Source of the DNA: Phalacrocorax aristotelis
Taxonomy: Eukaryota; Chordata; Aves; Suliformes; Phalacrocoracidae
DNA length: 64,000 bases
NCBI RefSeq assembly: GCF_949628215.1
Contig: NC_134278.1
Location: forward strand, 108,357,277-108,421,276
Direction of reading: 5' to 3'
Position numbers and translations under genes: made by a program. The notes under the pieces were generated by a model. That model was given only the letters and a program-made list of their open reading frames with translations, did no database searches and was not told the origin of the DNA. Below, one piece after another: positions 1-10,684 of this stretch (position 1 is the first letter of the stretch; each line of letters starts with the position of its first letter).

Positions 1-690
1 ACAGTAGGACAGAAAAGAATGGGCAGGATGGGATGGCAGACAGTGGGCTGGCACTGCAATTTCAGAAATATTCGGTACCAACGCAGATGCCTGTCAGTGA
101 GGCTAGTGACGGAAAGAAAATGGGGCAGCTAGGAAAGGGTAAAAAACAGGGGAAAGGAGTTGTATGGAAAAAGTGTGGTAAAAGAAAAAAAGCAGGGATG
201 TGTTTTCAGGGAGTGTATGGCAGGGCAGCAGCAGTGATGGGGGAGAGGGCTGAAAAGCACAGCAAAGTCCTATTGTGTTCAGTGTCTGAGAGTTATCTGC
301 ATTGCATGTTCTTAGTTTTTGGTGAGTCACTTAGAAGGGACTTCATTATTATCTCAGAGCCTTTTGCATTGTTGCATTTAGTATTTTTAACCTCTTCCTA
401 TCTCTCTACCCCATTTCATTTTTTTATTAATTAGTCTTCCACCTGCTCTCTGCAATGTTCTTTCAGTTCGCATGACAATCCTGGACTCTAAGTAGGGATA
501 AATCCACAGAGCAGGGAACATAAAAGTAGTAATTCCTCTTGTGGATATTAAACTGGGATCTTTAATACTAGAGTGAAAGCCTACCAGTTTCTGAGGCTGT
601 TAGTTGCTTCTAGCATTACTTTATTGTATTCTGGTGGAAGTGGACCATCCAGTGGAAATGTACTGTCCAAGATTTGCCAGTCTGCTTTAC
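1..690. other. Gene-free sequence left of the solo LTR
   Basis: I see no supportable gene or named repeat. An open frame at 33-434 has biased Lys/Gly then Phe/Leu composition with no domain and is probably chance. Confidence 0.5.
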
Positions 691-695
691 AGTTT

Positions 696-1243
696 TGTGT
701 TGGTTCTGGCTGGGATAGTTAATTTCTCCATAGTAGCTACTATGGGGCTATGTTTTGCAATTGTGCTAAAAACAGTGTTGATAGTGTGGAGATGTTTTAT
801 TTGTTGCTAAGTAGTGCTTACACTAGTCAAGGACTTTTCCAGCTTCCTGTGCTCTGCCGGGTGCACAACAAGCTGGGAGCGGGCACAGCTGGGACAGCTG
901 ACCCAAACTGACCAAAGGGTGCTCAGCATATAAAGCTGGGGGAAAAGAAGGAGGGGGGGGATGTTTGGAGTGCTGGTGCTTGCCTTCCCAAGTAATTGTT
1001 ATACATGATGGAGCCCTGCTTTCCTGGAGATGGCTGAACACCTGCCTGCTGATAGGAAGCAGTGAATTAATTCCTTCTTTTGCTTTGCTTGCCATGCATG
1101 GCTTTTGCTTTACCTGTTAGTCTTTATCTCAACCCATGAGTTTTCTCACTTTTACCCTTCTGATTCTCTCCCACATCCCACCACAGGGGAGTGAATGAGC
1201 AGCTGTGTGGACCTTATTTGCCGGCTGGGGTTAAACCACAACA
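696..1243 (+). mobile_element. Solo LTR of an endogenous retrovirus (ERVL-type)
   Basis: The element starts TGTGTTGGTTCTGGCTGGGA and ends GGGGTTAAACCACAACA, so it has TG...CA ends. It is flanked by an identical 5-bp sequence AGTTT at 691-695 and 1244-1248, a target-site duplication. Inside, TATAAA at 929-934 could be the old core promoter, and CTTTATCTCAACCC follows near 1117. No gag, pol or env sequence is present, so this is a solo LTR left by LTR-LTR recombination. From memory it resembles an LTR common in neoavian genomes; a 5-bp duplication fits class III (ERVL). The family name is not assigned here. Confidence 0.82.
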
Positions 1244-1248
1244 AGTTT

Positions 1249-3684
1249 CTTGGTAGAAACAGCAATTTAAAGTAATCAACCAAAAAAGTAAAGAAGTACA
1301 AATCTGTAACTTCGACATCCCATTGGCAATTCAGCTGTCAGGTCCACTCGTAGGCATGCCTGAATGGCCCAAGGCAGATATGTGATCTTTACTGCAGAGC
1401 TGTGAGTGGATTTCAATGGGCTGCAGGATGCAAGGTGTCAGGATAAGACTGTAGATGAAGGGTGGGATGTGGATGATTTAGCCTATTTTATATTGCTTTG
1501 TAAAAGCTTTGCTTTGCATGACTGTTTCTTCCCATTATATATGACATTTATTGTGGGGGAGGAGAGAGCTTCTTATCCTACACTGAGACAGAGGAATGTA
1601 TGGATATTTATTCTCAGCTATCTAATCTGGAGTTGAACCGCATTTCAGATGTGAATAGGACAGTCTCTATGAAGAGAAGGCAAAGGTAACAGCAGCCTCA
1701 GTCCCTGGATGTTAATGTTTAACCTTAATGCTCCTTGAGTGAGGATCAGGTGAAAGGAGAAAGAAAAGGGTCTAAGAAAACAAGATAGAGATGCTGGAGT
1801 CTCTATAAAGAGGGAAGCAGATGAGTTTCATGGTTCCTGGTCTTGTGTTGAGAGTAACCTGGCATTTACTTCCATAACCCAGATGGCAAATAGATTTTCT
1901 AGAACAAAGCAAAATTCATCTTAGCTAGCTTTTATTCACTGCTGGTTGCCTGGTTCCCTTGAAGAAGATTTTTCTCTTCAGACATATCTGGTTTTTAAGC
2001 CTTTTGAGTCAATGGAGACCAAAAACCTGCTGTGACCTATAGGCTTAGTTTGTATCAAAAGACCCAACAGGTATGGCCTAAAGACACTGCACCCAAAGGC
2101 AGGGATACTCAAGGAATCCATATAAATTTGAGGGCTATAAGCAAGAATCTCTTGCTGAAATCCACACTTATAGATTTGTATTTATTTTTCACTGAAGCAA
2201 TTTTGTTACTGATGTTTTTCTTTTCAGTGGGCCGCTGCATGGCTATACATAGTGAACACAGTTGGGATTGTTTTTCTCCATTACTGTTATGTGCTATCTA
2301 TGTAATAGCATCCTTATATAGCATGAAGGATTCAAGATGCTATTCTAATAAATGGCCCAAATTTTACTCATTCATAGCATCCCATCAAATGACATCAAGT
2401 TCAAATATTAAACCCTAACAACAAAAGTCATGGTTTGAGGCTGTGCTGCCTTGGCACAGCCGGTGCAGCTGATAAGGCCTTTAGCAATGTAGAAAAGACT
2501 GTCTTCCAAGTGCTACATTCTTTAGGAGCATCTCTAAATTGAAGAGAGGAAAAAAAAATCGTATTTGAACACTTGGTACTTAAAAGTATATAGGACTCAA
2601 TAGGTAAGCTACACTTATGCTACAGAGAAATGCCACATTGTTTGCTTGCAGTGTTGTCTGCATACAGCTTTTTATTTGCGTTTCAGTCTTGGATTATATG
2701 GTTTTTGGGAGCAGCATTGTTACTTTGATCTGTGGCTGTAGAGCACTTAGTACAACAGAAGCCTGGTCCTCACTGTAGTTCCTATTTGGTACGTCAGTAC
2801 TGGTAAAAGAGCAGTGAAGAGAAGTATGAAAAACTGAAGTGGAGGATTTCTGGGGTACAAGGAAAAGAATTCAAATTTTGAACTTCTAGATTTCCTAGAT
2901 TTTAATGAATGTCTCTACTGTTGTTTTGGGGTTTTTTTTAATTCTTATGGCAAACAAATGTATGAAATGTTTCCCAAGACAGGAATAATCAATCTTATTT
3001 TGGTGGGTTCTATATATTTACAGTTGCATCTCAGATTGCTAGTGTTAACAGTGTTAAAACATTAAAAACCTCTTCCACGTCCAAAATATTTTAAAAGTTT
3101 GTTTAGAAAAACATTTCTAAAATATACTTACATGACTATGTGGACACTTGCTCCATTTCTTCACTGATTGATTTTATGTAAAACTTTTAAAACTAATAAA
3201 TAAAATATGAGAAGTAAAAATGCTCATGACTTCTAAAGGAAAAGTCTGTTCATTTTCATAATAATGCAGTAGCCTGGTGCCAGAATAGTTCATAATTCAG
3301 TGATCTCTTAAAATATTCAAACTTTTTTTTTAAAGAACATTAGTTGTGATTATTTTTGGATGTACTTTTGAAATGGCTGCATTTAAAGAATCACCAGAGT
3401 GTCCCAGTTCTGTTCACAATAATGCAAGCATTGCACTGGTGAAACTTCTGGTTATTTTGAAATTCCAGAATGAACACCATGTTGACTTTTTTTTTTTTTT
3501 ACTATAAATACATTTCAGTGAACTTGAAGCCTAATTCAATCCATTTTTCCAGATTTGTTATAATAATATAATAGTAATTCTTGTAATTTGTTTATATAAT
3601 CTTGTAATAGATAACAACAGATAGGTAATCCTTGAGGAATACTGTATGTCTTACATGACTGCTTTTTCATTTTGTTTTGACAGC
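1249..3684. other. Gene-free sequence between the LTR and CR1
   Basis: AT-rich with several poly-T runs. No exon, RNA gene or repeat family was recognised. Confidence 0.5.
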
Positions 3685-4731
3685 TCATAGAATCATAGAA
3701 TGGTTTGGGTTGGAAGGGACCTTAAAGATCATCTAATTCCAACCCCGGTGCTGTGGGCAGGGTCACCTTCCACTAGACCAGGTTGCTCAAAGCCCTGTCC
3801 AACCTGGCCTCGAACACTTTCAGCGACGGGGCATCTACAGCTTCTCTGGGCAACCGGTTCCAGTGCCTCACCACCCTCACAGTGAAGAATTTCTCCCTTA
3901 TAGCTAATCTAAATCGACCCTCTCTCAGTTTAAAGCCAGTACCCCTTGCCCTATCAATACATGCCCTTGTAAGAAGTCCCTCCTCAGCTTTCTTGTAGGC
4001 CCCCTTCAGGTACTGGAAGGCTGCTATAAGGTCTGCCCGGAGCCTTCTCTCCTCCAGGCTGAACACCCCCAACTCCCTCAGCCTGTCCTCGTAGGAGAGG
4101 TTCTCCAGCCCTCTGATCATCTTTGTGGCCCTCCTCTGGACTCACTCCAACAGGTCCATGTCCTCCTTATGTTGGGGGCACCAGAGCTGAACACAGGACT
4201 CCAGGTGATGCCTCACGAGAGCGGAGTAGAGGGGCAGAATCACCTCCCTTGACCTGCTGGTCACAATTCTTTTGATGCCACCCAGGATATAGTTGGCTTT
4301 CTGAGCTGTGAGTGCACATTGCTGGGTCATGTTGAGCTTCTAACCAACCAACACCCCCTAGTCCTTCTCCTCAGGGCTGCTCTCAATCCATTTCCTGCCC
4401 AGCCTGTGTTTGTGCTTGGGATTGCCGTCACCCATGTGCAGCACCTTGCACTTGGCCTTGTTGAACTTCATAGGGTTTGCATGGGCCCACCTCTCAAGCC
4501 TGTCAAGGAGCCTCTGGATGGCATCCCTTCGCTCCAGTGTGTCAACCGCACCACACAGCTTTGTGTCATCAGCAGACTTGCTGAGGGCGCACTCAATCCC
4601 ACCGTCCATGTTGCCAACAAAGATGTTAAACAGTGCTGGTCCCAATACTGAGGAACACCACTCGTCACTGGTCTCCACTTGGACATCGAGCTGTTGACCG
4701 CAACGCTTTGCAACACTTCTGTTGGCCATTA
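3685..4731 (-). mobile_element. CR1 LINE, 5'-truncated, with decayed ORF2 C-terminus
   Basis: The 3' end is at the low coordinate: tandem TCATAGAA units at 3685-3702 are the complement of the CR1 8-mer tail, followed by the conserved TTTGGGTTGGAAGGGACCTT block. Going inward, minus-strand frames encode the C-terminal ORF2 region, with a VTSGVPQ motif, an SADDTKL box where FADD is usual, LPLYSALVR, and a HWNRLPREAVDAPSL tail motif. Breaks: a frameshift near 4650, two TAG stops near 4335-4360, and a TGA at 4142-4144 that reads as a CGA-to-TGA change in the LLERVQRR motif. The body is truncated at about 4731. No target-site duplication was seen, as usual for CR1. Confidence 0.93.
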
Positions 4732-7700
4732 TTATAATAGATATTCAGTTGCTCAAGAATAACCCTGTTCAGGTTTATTTTTTGGCTCAGACTAACTGCT
4801 GGATCAAATACTCAAATTCTCTATTGAGTAAAACTCCTAGGTTCTATATGGCAGACTTCTCAGTAGCCAAAAACTGTTAAAGGAAAAAAGTTTTTGCCGA
4901 GGTACAATACCAATCTGAACAGCCACAGAATTAATTCACTAAAAAGAACACATTTTGTAAACTTTTGTGTTTTGACCACTAGTCCAGGAAATATAGCAAC
5001 AAGACCAGCAAATTTTATTACGTGATTTTACGCATCTAATTCAGTATTCACATCAGAAAACTACATTTATTACCTTTTCAAATTATAGTATACATTTTTC
5101 TTTACAGAGAAGCAAACAATATATAAAATTAATGTTCTATAAAATTACAAACCTTTGTGTTTGTAAAGAATAAAGGACTCTAAAATGTGTAGTTGGAAAT
5201 ATTCACATTTTATTAATTTGACCAAAGATTTATATTCTTGTTCTTCTGTGGCTCTTGAAGTTTCTTGTCAAGCAGATTGTCATTCTTGGTGGCTCACTGT
5301 GCAGCCTTCTTGATGCTTAACCTATCCTGTCGTCTGCAAAAGATATGCCCTACTTTGTGTTGCACTTCACAGGCCATACATCATATCAGTTTTTCACTGA
5401 ACCCAGTGAAACCCAGCATATTGTTGTTTCTTCCATATGGGCTGGGACAGCTCTTTAGCCAGCATAAACTGCTACAGCTCTAGCAAAGCTGGAAGCCCTT
5501 TCTCAGTAAGTCTACTTATTTTAAATGGGGATCTGGTTTATGTAGCAAGTTTAACTAGCATCACGTATACTGATCTGTATGTTTGCTTTTACAATCAACA
5601 GAAAATGAGATTCAATTTTCTTTTTCAAAATCATAGTGAAAGATTTTTTTATAAAGCAATGTAATCTTTTTTGTTATGCATACCTTATTTAATTTTCCAG
5701 CAAATGTCTCCTTAGGAGCTCATTTGAAAGGATAATTCTAAAATTTTCAAGGTACTTCAAATGATCAAAATTTAATCAGTAGTCTTATCCTGAACCTCTT
5801 AGGTGGGAGAAAATTCAGAGCACAGCAGACCTTCTTCATGCTGGTTCCCAGGATACTGACTGGTTTGGCTGCTGAATTTAGCTGGCTGGTGTGTGCATAT
5901 GACCACTTCCTGGCAGATGTTCAGATCTGGTAAGATTTTTTTTTTAATTGTTACCCAGAGGGGAAGAGACAAGTGTTTTGAACCCATAGGACTTCAGTTT
6001 TATTTTGGAAACATGAGGGTTGAACGCTACAAAAGCTGAAGACAGATTCCTTTACGGGCACAAATCGCATACATGATATGAAAACCCAGTACCTTTTCCT
6101 TTAAATACATGGGTATCAAGATCTGCATCTTACATTAACAGGATTTTTATCTTCTTCAAACTTGCTGCTATATACACCAGAATAAGCCATTGTACAGTAA
6201 GAATGAATATCACATATTTAAAGGGCTGATCACTATGCTGATAAAACTTTAAAATCATCAAATTAATCTTTTTTTTTTTTGTGGGTATTCATCAAGACAA
6301 TATCGTTTCCAAGTCTTACATCAAGGGAAATTATAATCCTCCATTCTTTGTGATTTTTGGGATGGTGCTTCATGTAGAACTCTAGAAGGAAAATGTAGCT
6401 TAGACATCATTCCATTCCAGTCATTTCATTAACGATCAAATGCTTTTAAGTGATACGCAGTACTTTGAAGGATTGCCGCTAATATATAGTTCCCAATAGG
6501 TCAACCCTAAAGAGTGAACCTAGTACATAATGTATTATTAACCTTTGTTGTCATCAAAACATACAGTGGCAGTTCAAAAGTCATTGGCATTGGTTTTAGT
6601 TTTAGATGAACAGAAAGGCTGGATCAAAATGACATAAACTGTCTTCATTTAGCCCAGTTTTATTATATTTGTATTTAATCTAATTTGTTCCAACTGTGAA
6701 TGTTTCAGACGTTGAAAAAGGTACTGCCAATGAAGTATTTTATTGTATAGGGTTCAAACTGGCAATGATTAGAAATGATCCAGCTTGTCTTCACTTGGCT
6801 TTGAAATGCTGTATTTCAAAATACAGTGCTGCACCCCATGTCTGCATAAAACATGGGTTCAAGTATACTTTTAGTAAAAGTTTCATCTGTTTAAAAGTGT
6901 GTTTATTTTTCACTACACATATTCAGTTGTTTTAAAGTTTCACTAAAAACACCACTGGTCCATTGAAAGTAAGATGACATATATTACTAGAAGTCAGGAA
7001 CCCTATTCACTTACTATAAAATTCTGTTTTAAGGCTACCATTGAGATCACATTACATCAACTTGGTTTCTAAGGAAACTGAAGTCTACACACTGATAACC
7101 ATACAACAATAAAAAAGCAAAAAAAAACCCCACACCACCCCAGTATCCCTCCTTAGTGGGCTTATATAGAAAGCAGTTTCAAAATAATATTTTATTATAA
7201 CTCAAAAAATAGATTAGGTCATTCTGTTCACATTTTGCCATATAAAAAGTGAACATAAGCTATTTTAAAAAAAACACAGTACGACTTAAGATAATCTCCA
7301 TAGACTTATTCCTTCACATGATTATTTTCATTAGATAATCTTTTTACACTGGGAAAGGATTCTTTAGCTGGAAAACACTTTATAAAGGATCAAACATTTT
7401 GTTTGCATACCACATATAACCTGGATCTTTGAAAAATTCCTGTTCTTAATTGCTTATACAAAATGATTCATGGTACATATTGGTATTCAGAAGTTACTAT
7501 GTGCTTTAATTTATATTTTTTTGTTTGTACATGCATTTAAAGATTAGATTTATGGGTAGTACTGAAATGCATCAAACTATTGTCATCGTGATGATGGTTT
7601 GGGTGTTTTGTGGGAGGAGGGTTGCATCTCAGAGTATTGGTTTGGTTAAATACAATACATGGACAAAAGACAAAGTAAGTTTTAAGGAGTATTATGAAAA

Positions 7701-8479
7701 ACAGTATTTTTCCCAAGTGTTAAAAACAGCATATGAAAATCTGTAGGGATAAGTTCTTATGTGGGTTTTTTTAACCTGTTTTTAATGGAAAAAAAAATTG
7801 GAGCAGCATACAAAAAAATTAGCTATTTTCTCTTTGAAAAGTGTTTTGATACTGTCAAAATAAACTTTTCATTAGAAGATGAAAATGTCATTTTCTTCAA
7901 CAGCTGTGTTTGGACTAAAGTCTGAAATTTCAATTTTGTCAAGGAAGAAATTTTTTGTGAGGGAAAAAAAAGCATTTCAACTGACTACGATATATAATAT
8001 ATGCAGGACACATGCAGGAATACAGAGCCAGCATCTCCACTGGTGTAAAACATCTAAGTGTCTCTGAAGCCACAACTTGCCTAACTAACATCAGCTGTGA
8101 ATCTCACCTGAGAAAGAAATTTTTGCTTCTCTCATACTCACCTCTCTGTGGAATGCTGGAACCGGTTTCTGAGCAACATGATTCTGATACAAAAGGCATC
8201 AATATAGTAGTACAGGGAACTACAGAGCTAAGCTTCTGAACACCAGAATGTGTCAGTGGCAAGAAACAGAGGTATGGCTGTAACGTTACTTAATAATGTA
8301 GTCTTGAAAAACTACTGAAGGAAGAGTCAAGCATGTCTGTAAGGCTACTAAAATTCTTTTCAGGTCTTCAGAGAAATAGTATTTGCAATGTAATTCTCCA
8401 AGACTACTTAAGACTAAGACCACTTAAAATGATAATGAATTTTTCAAATCTCAGGGTAGAGCCTTCAATGTGCTGGTTA
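4732..8479. other. Gene-free sequence between CR1 and the KCNG3 3' end
   Basis: AT-rich sequence without a supportable gene. The human neighbour on this side, COX7A2L, was looked for by its protein motifs among the open frames and not seen, so it probably lies beyond the left edge. Confidence 0.5.
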
Positions 8480-10038
8480 CTGACCAATGCGGTACTTTTA
8501 TTTGAGTGAGCAATTCCAGAGATATGTTTTCTAAGTGGTACTCATTTTACTTCTAAAGCTTTTAACAAATATGTATATAAAAGATGCTTCTACGGCACAG
8601 TAATAGTAAATGCGGTATTTCCAGGCAAGCACACCAAATTCAACTATGCTGACTGATGACTCTGAACTTCCATGTTAATAAGAAAGCTCCCTGTTGATGT
8701 TTATTGGTACCCAAATTTGTAAAGCTGTACCTTAACATGTTTTAGTATCTAACTGCACAGTTCTACATAGCAGCCTTTCAGAATTATACTGAACGATGCT
8801 ATTTATTAAGCAGGACTACACAAGAAATGTAGTGGACAATATTTCAGAACCTAACTTGATTCATTGTAAGTTTGTAGTTACATTGGAGAATAAACCATTT
8901 TGCCAAGTGCAACTCACACTTCTGGATTTTACTTTCTTTGATATGGTCTGGGCCTTTTACAGTTGTTTTTAAAACTTCCATTAAGGTAAAGTGTATCCTT
9001 CAGTAAGGATTGCAGAATTTAAAAATTATGAAGAGTCTCATCTGACAGGGAGCAGCTACTCTTGTTTTCCAGTGCTTTCTCCAGACTGTTTCAAGTGATG
9101 GAATCTTATAATTTGTCTTAGAGAACTTTCACATGATATATATTTTTAATTAAATGGGGGGAAAAAAATCTATGCTTATGAATACGTAACTTCAGGTAGA
9201 TGGAGTTGAACCGAATGTACATAAAATTTAGATATCTCCCCCATTAAGCTACAAGAAAATATCTTTATCAATGCCTGGTTTTTTAATGCTGATCTTTATA
9301 AAGTACAACGCTTGCTTCTATTAATGATTTGGTTCCAGAGAATAAATTAGTTATGGCAAAGGCAGTCCTTGACACAACATTCAGAGGTGCACTTCTTGCA
9401 CTTCTTTGAATTGTCAAATTCAGAGCGATGACACCAACTTCACTGGTTTTACAGATTTTTGTGCTTCATCAAAGATCAGAATCAGGCCTTAAGATTTTTT
9501 GCCCTACAGGCCTACATTCTTCATCTTTCCTGAGTTACAGAACCAGCTCTACTCAAAAGTAGCAGTGATTCTCCTTCAGCGTCTAATCTGGTTATCTGAA
9601 CTAAAAGTGGAGATACTTCAGGCAAGAAGTTATCAATACCTCTACGGAGCATTTAGATATTGAAATCTTAGAAAAACTTTTGCTACACGTTGCTTAGAAT
9701 GGTAGAGGATGTAATTATGGGAATGACAAATCTCAGTGTTAAGCCCATTTTTTTGTTCTGCTTTTGTGTGGAAAGGCAAACCAAAGACCAAACTGGTCTG
9801 GTTAAGGACTTCTGAATCCTCTTTTGTTCCCTCAAATTTGAAACATCACTCCCTCTCCCTGCAAGGTGCCCAAGGCAGATGGTCATCCTTCCTGTCTGAA
9901 TGGTGACAGGCTTTCTCCAGGCTGGCGAGAATGTTGTTCCATAGGACCATCCAGTCAAGGAGGACACGCGAAGGGACCTTCCACCATTCTCTTCTAAGAC
10001 AAAGCTCAGCAAGTAACTATAACAGAATGCAAGTTTGG
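8480..10038 (-). other. KCNG3: Probable KCNG3 3' UTR region
   Basis: This sequence lies directly downstream of the KCNG3 stop. It has no credible reading frame. Minus-strand poly(A) hexamers AATAAA (complement TTTATT) occur at 8802-8807, 8701-8706 and 8497-8502, and ATTAAA forms at 9282-9287 and 9145-9150. Any of these could end the transcript, giving a 3' UTR of about 0.8-1.5 kb. The exact end cannot be chosen from sequence alone. Confidence 0.4.
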
Positions 10039-10684
10039 TCAATTTAAGAATTCAGCAGAGAGGCTTCTACTGTACCTAGCGGATCGGAACTTGAGCTCAT
10101 GGTAACATTGCACAAAGCTGTGATAAATGAAAGTGATCGGCAAGGCTAATAAAACAATGCCACTAACCACACAAATTCCTCCAAGAATCCTTCCTGGTAC
10201 AGTGATGGGACACATGTCACCATAACCAACTGTGGTCATCGAGATGATCACCCACCAACAAGCAGCAGGAATGCTGGCATAATCCTTATTCTTTGTTCCC
10301 AAGTCCAGCCCATTTTCAAGAAGCTGGGAAAGTGCACTGAAAATTGCCATAGCAACACAGATAAAGACAAGTAGCATCACCATCTCTCTGTAACAACGCT
10401 TCAGAGTCAGACCAAGTGTTTGAAGGCCAATGAAATGACGAGCCAGTTTAATCACCCAAAAAATCCTCATCATTCTTAAGACCCTCAAGGTGACTCCAGC
10501 CCTCTGAAGCTGCGAATTTTCCCCTGTGAAAACTGTCATTAGAACAGAGATGTAGTAGGGAGTAATTGCCAGTAAATCAATGATGTTGAGAGGTCTTCTG
10601 ACAAACTCACACTTGTTTTTGGAGACGATGAACCTCACAATGCACTCTGCAGTGAACCAGCCTATGCAGATCGCTTCAATTATC
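10039..10684 (-). CDS. KCNG3: KCNG3 coding exon 2 (S2 to C-terminus)
   Basis: The acceptor is CTTTTGACAG|GATAAT at 10685/10684. The exon reads IIEAICIGWF (S2), PLNIIDLLAI (S3), LRVLRMMRIFWVIKLARHF (S4), a pore helix with TVGYGD, then S6 and a short tail ending SAEFLN before a TGA at 10039-10041. It supplies 214 complete residues plus one base of the split Gly codon. One visible oddity: the residue two after the filter Asp is Cys377 (TGT), where human KCNG3 has Tyr. The C-terminal tail is short, as in KCNG3. Confidence 0.96.

Noticed and set aside
33-434. 133-codon open frame near the left edge
   Set aside because: Lys/Gly-rich then hydrophobic with no recognisable domain, and no splice or promoter context. 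Expected by chance in 64 kb.
823-1095. Open frame inside the solo LTR
   Set aside because: It lies antisense within LTR sequence, which is non-coding.
2032-2418. 128-codon open frame with a hydrophobic middle
   Set aside because: No family resemblance, no CpG promoter, no supporting splice signals. Considered a possible membrane protein exon but not supportable.
4142-4729. Treating the CR1 reverse-transcriptase fragment as a host gene
   Set aside because: Frameshift, several stops, 5' truncation and the CR1 3' tail show a dead LINE copy.
1-8480. COX7A2L, the expected human neighbour beyond KCNG3
   Set aside because: None of its protein motifs was recognised in the open frames. It may lie beyond the window or have very small exons I missed; a translated search would decide.
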